Assembly (NCBI RefSeq): GCF_002307355.1
Contig: NZ_CP017481.1
Coordinates: 2,418,001-2,482,000, forward strand
Length of the DNA: 64,000 nt
Direction: 5' to 3'
Source: Pectobacterium polaris
Lineage (GTDB): Bacteria > Pseudomonadota > Gammaproteobacteria > Enterobacterales > Enterobacteriaceae
Shown here: piece after piece, positions 31,683 through 40,395 of the stretch
How the letters are laid out: each line of letters begins with the position of its first letter
Numbering within the stretch: the first letter of the stretch is position 1
Program-made: the position numbers and the translations under genes
The notes under the pieces: generated by a model
What the model was told of the DNA's origin: nothing
Databases searched by the model: none
The model's input: only the letters and a program-made list of their open reading frames with translations

Positions 31683-33689
31683 ATGAAAGACATTAATATT
31701 GAAATCAATGTTTGTGACAGTACAGGCAAAGTGACATGTACCGTTCATCCTCCTATTCAGGTTAATCCCCATACTTGCTGTCATTCAGATAATGGTGGTG
31801 GTCAAGAACCCGGTGTTTCGGGTGTGGCCTCCGTATTCGGGCGTACTGGTATCGTGATTGCACAATCCGGCGACTATACCGCCGATCAGATCACCGAAAC
31901 CGCCACCAGAAAATTTGCCTCGCCGGATGAAAAAGCAATCTGGAACGCAAAGCAGGCTGAATTAATTTCTGGCACCACCATCCGCACGCTCTTTGGTCAA
32001 TCGCTGCTGGGCAGCGGTGATATCTCACTGACGCCAGCGCAAATGGGGGTTGCGGCCGCAGATCACACTCACACCACTGCGGACATCACCGACTACACGC
32101 AAAAAACGAAACAGCTTATCCATTCCTCGCTGGAAGCGGGGGCGGGCGTGACGCTGAGTTATAACCCTGTGAATGAGAAAACCATTATCAGTGCTGTTGG
32201 TGGTTCCGGCGGCAATTCTGGCTATATCGTCGCCGATCGTCAGGGCGCAACGGCAGGGCAAAACCACGCGTTCAACATTCGTCCACAAAATACATTTAAT
32301 CTCGCGGCGTATGCGCTGAAAGAAGAAGCCGGTGCAGCAAATCAGACTTACGTTGTTGATGATTTCGGCGCATCCAGTAAAGATAATTATGATACAACGG
32401 ATGATGTTATTTTTGATGGAGGGGTACACCAAGATAGTAGCGTGTATTCAGAAATGTTAGAGCAGAGAGGCGGGTTTTATTATTCAGAAGTAAAAAATGG
32501 GTATCATTCTTTCGATATTAGTGTTGTAACGGATTCCATAATCCCAAAAATGACATCTGATAACGTTCCAGCTGGATATATCGCAAGTGCCAGCAGTTAT
32601 AATACGGCAGCATATAACGCATATTACAGTTTTGATGGCGTAACTGAAACAAATCAGAAAGCATGGATTTCTAATGCCCGCCCGACCGAACAAGCACCAC
32701 AATGGTTACGTATAGATTTACCGAATAAACTTCCAGTTTCTGGATATACTATTTTCTCTAGATTTATTGATTCATATGGTAATAATGTTGCCTCAGTCAG
32801 AGATTTCATTTTTCAAGGCAGTGATGATGGAATTGATTGGCATGATTTGCATAAGGTAACGAATGATACGAGAAATGACACTCGAGTTATTAAATCATTT
32901 AAGTTAGATAAAATTGTTGCATATCAACATTACAGACTGTTTATCTCCAGTGTTAACGGCACTCAAAATTTTATTGTAATTGCAGAACTTAAGTTATCCC
33001 CTCCTGAAAGTAAATTTGTCATGCGCTATGCTGATAAATTTTACACTGTCGTAAATGGAACACTCAGTGAGATAACGGATACTGTTACACCTGAGTTGAT
33101 TGATGAAATTGGGGTTTCATCCGCATCTCTTAGCGGAGATGATGCTCAAAATGTAGAAATTGTTAGCAATAACAGAGCATTAATTAAGTATGCATACAAA
33201 TTAATGCCTCAAGTTATTATTCAAAAATCACTGACGTCTGCTGTGTGGTCAAAAATCAATACCGCAACGCTAACCGCCAAGGGTAAAGTGCGTGTCGCTG
33301 TGACGCGGGATCTGGTGAACTGGCATGTCTTGCGAAACGGAGCGTGGGTTGATGTAGGGGCGCTGTCAGCCGATACCGCAGGTGCAGAAGCACTGATTGC
33401 GGGTGGTATGACGCCAGCCGATCTTGGCGGTATTACAGCGGCACAGTGGGCGCAGCTGTTTTCATCCAATAACGGCGTGCCGGATTCACTCGCGTTTGCG
33501 TTTGCGCTTGATATCACCGATCCAGAGACAGACGTTGCGACCATTGATCGACTGGTGCTGAACGTCAACGATGCTTCCAGTTGGAAAGTACAGTCACCTG
33601 CGGAAGTGGAAATCCGCTGGCGCACGGACAGCGTGACATTCCGCACTATGGCGGCAGGTAATTACAAACTGGCGTATCAGATTCCATAA
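31683..33689 (+). CDS. phage-fibre-like protein, copy 3, with discoidin-like domain
   Basis: 668 residues from the ATG at 31683 (MKDINIEINVCDSTGK); an in-frame GTG at 31641 lies too far from the ACGGAG ribosome site, which serves the ATG. Same layout as copies 1 and 2: Cys-rich start, FGRT/GDYT and HTHTTADIT fibre motifs, a different F5/8C-like centre at about nt 32550-33000 (YIASASSYN, SFDGVTET, WLRIDL, FIFQGSDDG, YRLFIS) and the shared C-terminus ending NYKLAYQIP. The C-terminal segment has lost a few codons found in copies 1 and 2 (TQTGN). Likely a receptor-binding fibre; partner unknown. Confidence 0.7.
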   Translation: MKDINIEINVCDSTGKVTCTVHPPIQVNPHTCCHSDNGGGQEPGVSGVASVFGRTGIVIAQSGDYTADQITETATRKFASPDEKAIWNAKQAELISGTTIRTLFGQSLLGSGDISLTPAQMGVAAADHTHTTADITDYTQKTKQLIHSSLEAGAGVTLSYNPVNEKTIISAVGGSGGNSGYIVADRQGATAGQNHAFNIRPQNTFNLAAYALKEEAGAANQTYVVDDFGASSKDNYDTTDDVIFDGGVHQDSSVYSEMLEQRGGFYYSEVKNGYHSFDISVVTDSIIPKMTSDNVPAGYIASASSYNTAAYNAYYSFDGVTETNQKAWISNARPTEQAPQWLRIDLPNKLPVSGYTIFSRFIDSYGNNVASVRDFIFQGSDDGIDWHDLHKVTNDTRNDTRVIKSFKLDKIVAYQHYRLFISSVNGTQNFIVIAELKLSPPESKFVMRYADKFYTVVNGTLSEITDTVTPELIDEIGVSSASLSGDDAQNVEIVSNNRALIKYAYKLMPQVIIQKSLTSAVWSKINTATLTAKGKVRVAVTRDLVNWHVLRNGAWVDVGALSADTAGAEALIAGGMTPADLGGITAAQWAQLFSSNNGVPDSLAFAFALDITDPETDVATIDRLVLNVNDASSWKVQSPAEVEIRWRTDSVTFRTMAAGNYKLAYQIP

Positions 33690-33716
33690 CTCTTCGCCCG
33701 ATGACCTATTTCAATA

Positions 33717-33739
33717 GCCGCGTATATCGCGGCTTTTTT
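33717..33739 (+). terminator. terminator of fibre copy 3
   Basis: GCCGCG-TATAT-CGCGGC followed by TTTTTT. Confidence 0.85.
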
Positions 33740-33847
33740 CTAAATTTTACAGAGCATGAAGAGGTAAGTTATTAAATTTCTTTAAAATAGTATTTATAAA
33801 AAACAAATAATACTCCCTATGCATGAACTATGAAGAGAGGGCTCTAG

Positions 33848-34129
33848 GAGTCCGAACTTAGTACGCCCCTCAATCTGGCAGAGAATAGCAGGGAAACTCT
33901 TATCGAACTCTACCGCGTCAATATCGATCCAGTTGGCATGTTAGAGCTGATTAATACAAGTAATAACCTCGTCGGATTAGAAACTACGTCATTAATATTG
34001 CCCGTTCTGCAAAAAAAAGCGTCAATAGAACTGGGCATATTCGGGCGTGTCTCAATGATTAATGAATTACGCACCATCACTTATAACGACGAAATCGATT
34101 TTAACGGCGAACACAAGTTCGTGTATTAG
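33848..34129 (+). pseudogene. remnant of a phage-type protein, start missing
   Basis: The frame is open from just after a TAG at 33845 and reads ESELSTPLNLAENSRETLIELY... through the first ATG at 33938 to the stop at 34129 (ending DEIDFNGEHKFVY). The part before the ATG looks just as protein-like as the part after, so the true N-terminus was probably lost. Junction sequence just upstream (about 33740-33825) is like the leader of the fibre units. The family is not recognised; position before a fibre gene suggests a small tail or fibre-assembly protein. A short real gene starting at 33938 (63 residues) is an alternative. Confidence 0.45.
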
Positions 34130-34147
34130 TACACCAGGAGAAAACAA

Positions 34148-36286
34148 ATGGCTAATTTACCTGAATCGCCAGAATGGACAGCAGGCGTTTATCAAATAGA
34201 GCGTAACGACCCCGTTGGCGGTGGACCGGATGGTACTGCGAATAAACCGTTAAGAGACCTGGCAAATAGAACGCGCTGGTTGTATCAGAAATTCAACACA
34301 GCCTTTGATGGTCTGGGGTGGATTCAATTAGGGATATGGGAGATAGGTCTGGAAATCTCATTGCCGACCCAGATTGTGAACTATCAGGGTTCATGGTATC
34401 GCTACGCAGGTAATCTTGATGAACCTCATGTTATCTCTGTGGCATCCCCGGATGATGATGGCAACTGGATTAACGTTAACATTGGCGATGTGGCGTTACG
34501 AAGCGAGCTGGCCGCACCTACAGGGTTTTTAATGGTCGGTGGCCTGCAAGTCATTCGTCTCACATTGGCCAATGCAAAAACATTTGAGCGGTTTATTGAT
34601 GGCCAGCGCGTTTATTTAACGGATGTCGGTTATACATTTGTGTATAACTCATCGCGAAATATTATCCCCGGTCATGCAGGCTCGGAAATCACATCTGACG
34701 ATGAACTGCATAAGTTAGTCTCGAATAGTGGGATGTTAGAGTTTGACGATTACGGCAAACTAAATGAGTTAGAAAATCTCAGCTATACACAATATCAAGC
34801 TAAGCTGCGGACTAATAAACCCATCAAAATGATCAGTTATGGAGACAGCATCACATGGGCGCAAGGACCAGGAGGCGGGCAAATGTCTATGACGTACCCC
34901 GCTATGATAGCAGAGGTGATGTCGTCATTAACGCAGTCAGTATGGACGTCTCAGAATCAGGCGCATGCAGGGGATACAGCATTAGTCCACTATATCCGAA
35001 CGATTAATGATGGTTTGGACGGTGATATTTCAACAATTATGTTGGGCATCAATGATATTAAAGCCGCAACCAATAACGGCAATGTGCCCGAAAATGTAGA
35101 CGGCGATTCTCTCTATAGCGGTAAAAATTTTTCTGTAGTCATGCGTAAGTTTGTCGCGAGAGAATTGTTACGTCGCCGATGTGTAGTATTGCTGGGCACT
35201 ACACAGTTTGTCGGTGGTGCAAATATCTCTCCGATGGGTAATCTGACAGAGGGTTATGTTTCATGGGTATATGACTCAGCGGTTAAATCGGTCGCGAATG
35301 AATTCGGATGTATGTTTATTGATACCAAGCGGGACGTTATTCGGCAGTATGGTTTGAGCGAATCGGCGTTCGATGGTGTTCATCTACGTGAAGAATTCTT
35401 ATCGATAATGGGTAAGAAGCTGGCCGCTGTCTTTATGCAACAGGATTACAAAAGACCGTGCGTCATGCGGCAGGGTTCTGTAGTCCTTCCTCACATATTT
35501 TATGCCCCTGTATCGTCTAACGTTACATTGAAGAGGAACGAATTTACTAACGGCACCTCACCGCCTTTTCTCGGTGCTGCTGACGATCCAGAGGCTGTCG
35601 GGGTTATGTTACCCAACGACCCAGTTGGCGGGAGCGTAACAATCGCGGTTTATATCAAGGACGATAATTCATTAATTTTTCCGTCATTTCATGCAAAAGG
35701 CCCGTGGATGGTTGACATGATTCTGAATAATGGCGCACGTCAGCCGTTGTATCCGTCAAATGTTGAAATCCCTACCATTTTACAAGACCCAGACTACATT
35801 GTTTCTAGGCGTTCGATTTCGGGTGACACATCAAAAAACCGGGCTACTGAGCGATTTTCTCAACTCGCAACCGCAGGCTATTTGCATGTGACAACGGCGG
35901 GGTGGCACATGATTACATTCGCATCAGGACAGAATGCTGGGCCTGTGTCATTAGAGGGGCTGGTCTGCGATAGCTGGTCTAACGTTAAAAATAATGACAT
36001 CAACGGCGGGGTGGTGGGGACGTTGTTCAGAAGGGGTTCTAGCAACACGGTTACTGGTTTCGTTACAGGATGCACAACTGAAGCTGTTGGCCAATTCAAT
36101 GTAAGCATGGCCAATCTCGTTACTGATAACTATAGAGTTGACGTGGAATATACAGAAGACGCATCGTTCATCATCCATAGAGTGGTATTTAAGACGACGA
36201 ACTCGTTCAGGATTCTGTTTTATAATGCGGCGAATGCACTCATCAATCCGACGTCGTTCAGAGTTACAGTCATCGGCGGTCGCTAG
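34148..36286 (+). CDS. phage tail-fibre-like protein with SGNH hydrolase domain
   Basis: 712 residues. The N-terminus (MANLPESPEWTAGVYQIERNDPVGGGPDGTANKPLRDLANRTRWL) is of the tail-fibre type found in enterobacterial prophages. Residues about 225-430 form an SGNH/GDSL hydrolase: GDS with Ser234, GxND as GIND at 300-303, and DxxH with Asp409 and His412. Such domains remove O-acetyl groups from polysaccharide. The C-terminal 280 residues contain beta-rich receptor-binding-like sequence. Start supported by AGGAG 8 nt upstream. It probably recognises and de-acetylates a surface glycan; whether as part of a phage, tailocin or free protein cannot be told. Confidence 0.7.
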   Translation: MANLPESPEWTAGVYQIERNDPVGGGPDGTANKPLRDLANRTRWLYQKFNTAFDGLGWIQLGIWEIGLEISLPTQIVNYQGSWYRYAGNLDEPHVISVASPDDDGNWINVNIGDVALRSELAAPTGFLMVGGLQVIRLTLANAKTFERFIDGQRVYLTDVGYTFVYNSSRNIIPGHAGSEITSDDELHKLVSNSGMLEFDDYGKLNELENLSYTQYQAKLRTNKPIKMISYGDSITWAQGPGGGQMSMTYPAMIAEVMSSLTQSVWTSQNQAHAGDTALVHYIRTINDGLDGDISTIMLGINDIKAATNNGNVPENVDGDSLYSGKNFSVVMRKFVARELLRRRCVVLLGTTQFVGGANISPMGNLTEGYVSWVYDSAVKSVANEFGCMFIDTKRDVIRQYGLSESAFDGVHLREEFLSIMGKKLAAVFMQQDYKRPCVMRQGSVVLPHIFYAPVSSNVTLKRNEFTNGTSPPFLGAADDPEAVGVMLPNDPVGGSVTIAVYIKDDNSLIFPSFHAKGPWMVDMILNNGARQPLYPSNVEIPTILQDPDYIVSRRSISGDTSKNRATERFSQLATAGYLHVTTAGWHMITFASGQNAGPVSLEGLVCDSWSNVKNNDINGGVVGTLFRRGSSNTVTGFVTGCTTEAVGQFNVSMANLVTDNYRVDVEYTEDASFIIHRVVFKTTNSFRILFYNAANALINPTSFRVTVIGGR

Positions 36287-36608
36287 AAATCTGTAATTCC
36301 TTTTCTGTATGTGAAATAAATCTATCTGTAATTTATCTCGCCTGGCCGCGAACGTCGCGGCCTTTTCGTTTATACCGCCCAATTTATCCCCAGCCACTCA
36401 CTGCGTCATTCTAACCGCTTAGCTCGCTATTCTGCCGCCTACCCAAATACCCGCCCCACGCGCGTACGCGATGGCGTAATGTGCCGCCACTATTTTCCTT
36501 TATCTGAAATACGCGATAACCCGCGTTATCGCACGACGCATTACCAGGGTTTATTTTTCTACAGCTAACAAAATCAAACGATTGTGATTTTTAATTGAAG
36601 GATGTCTT
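36287..36608. other. gap between the fibre island and btsT
   Basis: 322 bp. It holds the fibre terminator at 36344 and, at 36513-36532, the inverted repeat GCGATAAC-CCGC-GTTATCGC, which lies about 77 bp before btsT and could be an operator. No gene seen. Confidence 0.45.
36344..36366 (+). terminator. terminator after the SGNH fibre gene
   Basis: GGCCGCGA-ACG-TCGCGGCC followed by TTTTCG. Confidence 0.8.
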
Positions 36609-38762
36609 ATGAAGAGCAACGCCATTCTTAAACACATCCCTTGGATGATTCTTGGAATCATCGGGGCTGCTTGCCTCGGCGTAGTCGCACTACGTCGCGG
36701 TGAGCATATTAGTGCATTATGGATTATTGTTGCTTCTGTCGCCGTTTACCTCGTGGCTTATCGATACTACAGCCTGTATATCGCACAAAAAGTCATGCAG
36801 TTAGATCCGACCAGAGCAACTCCTGCCGTTGTGAATAACGACGGTCTTAACTATGTGCCGACGAACCGTAACGTCTTGTTCGGGCACCACTTTGCCGCTA
36901 TCGCAGGTGCAGGTCCGCTGGTTGGGCCGGTACTGGCTGCGCAGGTCGGCTACTTACCGGGCACCTTATGGTTGCTGGGCGGCGTGGTGTTGGCCGGTGC
37001 CGTGCAGGATTTCATGGTCCTGTTTATTTCGACCCGTCGTAACGGCGCGTCATTAGGCGAAATCGTTAAGAAAGAATTAGGCCCAGTCCCGGGTACGATT
37101 GCGCTGTTCGGCTGCTTCCTTATTATGATCATCATTCTTGCCGTACTGGCGCTGATCGTGGTGAAAGCACTGGCAGAAAGTCCGTGGGGCGTCTTTACCG
37201 TATGTTCTACGGTGCCGATCGCGCTGTTTATGGGCGTCTACATGCGCTTCATCCGTCCGGGTAAAGTCGGTGAAATCTCGGTGATCGGGATCGTGCTGCT
37301 GGTGCTGGCAATTTGGTTTGGTGGCGTAGTGGCACATGACCCGTACTGGGGCCCGGCGCTGACCTTCAAAGATACGACCATCACCTATACGCTGATTGGC
37401 TATGCTTTTGTGTCCGCACTGCTGCCAGTATGGTTGATTCTGGCACCGCGTGACTATCTGGCAACCTTCCTGAAAATTGGTGTCATCGTCGGTCTGGCGA
37501 TTGGTATCGTGATTCTGAATCCCGATCTGAAAATGCCAGCGGTAACGCAGTTTGTGGATGGCACCGGTCCGGTCTGGAAAGGTACGCTGTTCCCGTTCCT
37601 GTTTATTACTATCGCCTGTGGCGCGGTGTCTGGTTTCCACGCGCTGATTGCTTCCGGTACTACGCCGAAATTGATGGCTAACGAAAACGATGCGCGTTTC
37701 ATCGGTTACGGCGCCATGCTGATGGAGTCTTTCGTGGCGGTGATGGCGCTGGTTGCGGCGTCTATCATCGAACCGGGTCTGTACTTTGCGATGAATACCC
37801 CGCCAGCGGCGTTGGGTATTACGATGCCGGATCTGCACCGTCTGGGCACAGCCGATGCGCCGATGATTCTGGCACAGCTGCAGGACGTATCCGCACACGC
37901 GGCGGCGACCGTTAGCTCTTGGGGCTTCGTGATTTCTCCAGAGCAGATTCTGCAAACGGCGAAAGACATCGGTGAACCTTCCGTTCTGAACCGTGCAGGC
38001 GGTGCACCAACACTGGCTGTCGGTATCGCACACGTGTTCCACCAGATCATTCCTGGTGCCAACATGGGCTTCTGGTATCACTTCGGTATTCTGTTTGAAG
38101 CGCTGTTCATTCTGACAGCACTGGATGCGGGTACGCGTGCGGGCCGCTTCATGCTGCAAGACCTGTTGGGTAACTTCGTTCCGTTCCTGAAGAAAACCGA
38201 CTCTCTGATTGCCGGTATGATCGGTACGGCTGGCTGCGTTGGTCTGTGGGGCTACCTGCTGTATCAAGGCGTGGTTGATCCGCTGGGCGGCGTGAAGAGC
38301 CTGTGGCCGTTGTTCGGTATCTCTAACCAGATGCTGGCTGCGGTAGCGCTGGTGCTGGGTACGGTTATCCTGATTAAGATGAAACGTACGCAGTACATCT
38401 GGGTAACGCTGGTTCCGGCGATTTGGCTGTTGATCTGTACTACTTGGGCGCTGGGTCTGAAATTGTTCAGCGACAATCCTCAGTTGGAAGGCTTCTTCTA
38501 CATGGCGAACATGTTCAAGGGCAAAATTGCGGAAGGCGGTGCTGAACTGAGCGCGCAGCAGATTTCTAACATGAACCATATCGTGACTAACAACTATACC
38601 AACGCCGGTCTGAGCATTCTGTTCCTGATCGTGGTGTACAGCATTATTGCGTACGGTATTAAAGCGGCACTGGCTGCACGTAAAGTGGCTGAACGTACCG
38701 ATCAGGAAACCCCGTATGTTCCGGTTCCTGAAGGTGGCGTGAAAGTCTCTTCCGGCCACTAA
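36609..38762 (+). CDS. btsT: BtsT (YjiY), pyruvate/proton symporter of the CstA family
   Basis: 717 residues with some 16-18 hydrophobic segments. The sequence (HIPWMILGIIGAACLGVVALRRGEHISALWI..., ending ETPYVPVPEGGVKVSS) follows E. coli BtsT much more closely than CstA, and the following genes are yjiX and yjiA, as at the E. coli btsT locus. BtsT imports pyruvate with protons and is induced in E. coli by the BtsS/BtsR system. Position between a fibre island and a polygalacturonase differs from E. coli, where it maps elsewhere. Confidence 0.92.
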   Translation: MKSNAILKHIPWMILGIIGAACLGVVALRRGEHISALWIIVASVAVYLVAYRYYSLYIAQKVMQLDPTRATPAVVNNDGLNYVPTNRNVLFGHHFAAIAGAGPLVGPVLAAQVGYLPGTLWLLGGVVLAGAVQDFMVLFISTRRNGASLGEIVKKELGPVPGTIALFGCFLIMIIILAVLALIVVKALAESPWGVFTVCSTVPIALFMGVYMRFIRPGKVGEISVIGIVLLVLAIWFGGVVAHDPYWGPALTFKDTTITYTLIGYAFVSALLPVWLILAPRDYLATFLKIGVIVGLAIGIVILNPDLKMPAVTQFVDGTGPVWKGTLFPFLFITIACGAVSGFHALIASGTTPKLMANENDARFIGYGAMLMESFVAVMALVAASIIEPGLYFAMNTPPAALGITMPDLHRLGTADAPMILAQLQDVSAHAAATVSSWGFVISPEQILQTAKDIGEPSVLNRAGGAPTLAVGIAHVFHQIIPGANMGFWYHFGILFEALFILTALDAGTRAGRFMLQDLLGNFVPFLKKTDSLIAGMIGTAGCVGLWGYLLYQGVVDPLGGVKSLWPLFGISNQMLAAVALVLGTVILIKMKRTQYIWVTLVPAIWLLICTTWALGLKLFSDNPQLEGFFYMANMFKGKIAEGGAELSAQQISNMNHIVTNNYTNAGLSILFLIVVYSIIAYGIKAALAARKVAERTDQETPYVPVPEGGVKVSSGH

Positions 38763-38829
38763 GTGATTCGCGCCCGTCAGATTTTGCGAGACAGCTAGCA
38801 AGGCTGAACGTGAAAGATGACGGGTACAG

Positions 38830-38870
38830 ATACCCTGTATAATGTATAACGTTATACAGGGTATTTTTTA
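38830..38870 (+). terminator. terminator between btsT and yjiX
   Basis: ATACCCTGTATAA (38830-38842) and TTATACAGGGTAT (38852-38864) form a perfect 13-bp stem with a 9-nt loop, followed by TTTTTTA. It should reduce yjiX-yjiA expression relative to btsT. Confidence 0.85.
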
Positions 38871-38907
38871 TCTAGCCGCTATTGCAGGCGATGGTCTGGA
38901 GGTAATG

Positions 38908-39111
38908 ATGTTTGGCAATCTGGGAAAAGCAGGAAAATATTTGGGCCAGGCGGCGCGTATGCTGGTCGGTATGCCAGATTATGATACCTATGTGCAGCAT
39001 ATGCAGACTAATCACCCGGATAAACCTGCGATGACGTACGAAGAATTCTTCCGTGAACGCCAGCAGGCGCGTTACGGCGGAGACGGCAAAGGCGGGATGC
39101 GTTGCTGTTAA
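38908..39111 (+). CDS. yjiX: YjiX, YbdD/YjiX family small protein
   Basis: 67 residues, [32 protein letters not shown]..., ending GGMRCC, nearly identical in pattern to E. coli YjiX. The family always accompanies CstA or BtsT, so a role in transport or its control is suspected but not shown. The start at 38908 follows GGAGG by 5 nt and gives the normal length; the longer open frame from 38842 would begin inside the terminator. Confidence 0.9.
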   Translation: MFGNLGKAGKYLGQAARMLVGMPDYDTYVQHMQTNHPDKPAMTYEEFFRERQQARYGGDGKGGMRCC

Positions 39112-39127
39112 CGACTTGGGACCTGTT

Positions 39128-40114
39128 ATGACTCAACCTTTATCCTCTGATGTGACGAAACCCGTGTATGTCACTATTCTGACCGGGTTTCTCGGCGCAG
39201 GAAAAACGACTTTATTACGGCATATCCTGAATGCCGATCATGGCTACAAGATTGCCGTGATTGAAAACGAATTCGGTGAAGTCCCGATTGATAATTCGCT
39301 AATCGGCGAACGTGCCAGCCAGATTACGACGCTGAGCAACGGCTGCATCTGCTGTACGCAGTCCAATGAGCTGGCCGATGCGCTGCTCGATCTGATTGAT
39401 GGCGTGGATAACGGCACGTTGGATTTCGATCATGTCATCATTGAATGCACCGGTATGGCCGATCCGGGGCCGGTAGCGCAGACCTTCTTCTCGCATGAAG
39501 TTATCTGTGAACGCTTTGTTCTGGACGGGATTATCACGCTGGTGGATGCAGTACATGCGCAGCAACAGCTCGATCAGTTCACTATCGCTCAGTCGCAGAT
39601 TGGCTATGCCGATCGCATACTGCTAACCAAAACCGACGTGGCAAGCGAAGACGAAACGCTGCTACCGCGTCTTCAGCGCATCAATGCGCGTGCACCGATC
39701 TATCCTGTGGTACATGGCGATATCGATCTGAGCGTGCTGTTTAACATCGATGGCTTTGTCCTCAGTGACAAGCTGGACGTGAAAACGCCCGTATTTCGCT
39801 TTGTTGCTCCTACGCAAAATAACGTGCAATCGATTGTTGTGTATCTCGAGAAGGCGGTTGAGCTTCAGTCTGTTTCCGATGTGATGGAAAACCTGCTGCT
39901 GCAATTCTCCGACAATCTGCTGCGTTATAAAGGCATTCTGGCCATCAACGGTGATGACCGTCGCCTGCTGTTTCAGGGCGTTCAGCGCTTGTACAGCGCC
40001 GACTGGGACAGAGAATGGCACGTTGATGAAGAAAGAAAGAGCGTGCTGGTATTTATCGGTGTGGATTTACCTGAACAGGAAATCCGTGACGCTTTCGCTC
40101 GCCTGACGGCATAA
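39128..40114 (+). CDS. yjiA: YjiA, COG0523 GTPase / metal chaperone family
   Basis: 328 residues. G3E P-loop GTPase with Walker A GFLGAGKTT (residues 20-28), metal-binding CICC at Cys73-Cys76, IIECTGMADPGP and the LLTKTDVA guanine-specificity motif. COG0523 proteins bind Zn, Co or Ni and hydrolyse GTP slowly; the client of YjiA is not established. ATG 39128 follows yjiX by 16 nt; the longer frame upstream overlaps yjiX and is not used. Confidence 0.93.
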   Translation: MTQPLSSDVTKPVYVTILTGFLGAGKTTLLRHILNADHGYKIAVIENEFGEVPIDNSLIGERASQITTLSNGCICCTQSNELADALLDLIDGVDNGTLDFDHVIIECTGMADPGPVAQTFFSHEVICERFVLDGIITLVDAVHAQQQLDQFTIAQSQIGYADRILLTKTDVASEDETLLPRLQRINARAPIYPVVHGDIDLSVLFNIDGFVLSDKLDVKTPVFRFVAPTQNNVQSIVVYLEKAVELQSVSDVMENLLLQFSDNLLRYKGILAINGDDRRLLFQGVQRLYSADWDREWHVDEERKSVLVFIGVDLPEQEIRDAFARLTA

Positions 40115-40131
40115 CGCCCTTTATCTTCTCT

Positions 40132-40154
40132 GTGCTGGTCGCTCAGGCCAGCAC
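40132..40154 (+). terminator. possible hairpin after yjiA
   Basis: GTGCTGG and CCAGCAC form a 7-bp stem with a 9-nt loop; CATTTCCC follows, a poor T run. Confidence 0.4.
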
Positions 40155-40359
40155 CATTTCCCTCGATCTTACTTTCTTTTACCTCACTTGATCTGCTTAC
40201 GCGACGCACTGCCTGACAGGTGCGATCTCTGTCATTAGTAGATCAGCAAAATGTGAATCGTGCAATTGCACGAAAAAATTCCTACCTTATTGTAATTATT
40301 ACGAATACATCCAAAACGTGATCGCCTCTCGCTTTTTAATGGAATAGGAGTGGTATTTT

Positions 40360-40378
40360 ATTAAAACGATATTTCATT
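40360..40378. promoter_or_regulatory. KdgR-like operator of the polygalacturonase gene
   Basis: ATTAAAACGATATTTCATT agrees at 18 of 19 positions with the KdgR pattern AATRAAAYRNYRTTTYRTT recalled from pectinolytic enterobacteria. It lies 17 bp before the start codon, overlapping the expected promoter or leader. KdgR releases its sites when pectin breakdown products appear. Confidence 0.65.
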
Positions 40379-40395
40379 TTTTAGTGAGGTTAAGT

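Larger units (their letters stand above)
27307..33689 (+). repeat. tandem array of three fibre-gene units
   Basis: The starts lie at 27307, 29503 and 31683. Units 2 and 3 are spaced exactly 2180 bp, with almost identical intergenic sequence (29341-29502 and 31521-31682). In each unit the first about 720 bp and the last about 470 bp are conserved, and the centre differs. A fragment of the upstream region recurs after unit 3 (about 33740-33825), suggesting a lost fourth unit. Confidence 0.85.

Noticed and set aside
27307..36286. complete prophage or tailocin
   Set aside because: No integrase, capsid, sheath, tube, lysis or terminase genes are present; only fibre-like genes.
36609..38762. naming this gene cstA
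   Set aside because: Sequence and the yjiX-yjiA neighbours fit btsT better than cstA.
37077..38801. 574-codon open frame on the minus strand
   Set aside because: Antisense to btsT; composition (Arg, Gln, His, Asn rich) is that of a shadow frame in GC-biased coding DNA.
40250..40290. possible CRP site before the polygalacturonase gene
   Set aside because: TGTGA is present but the second half-site is poor.
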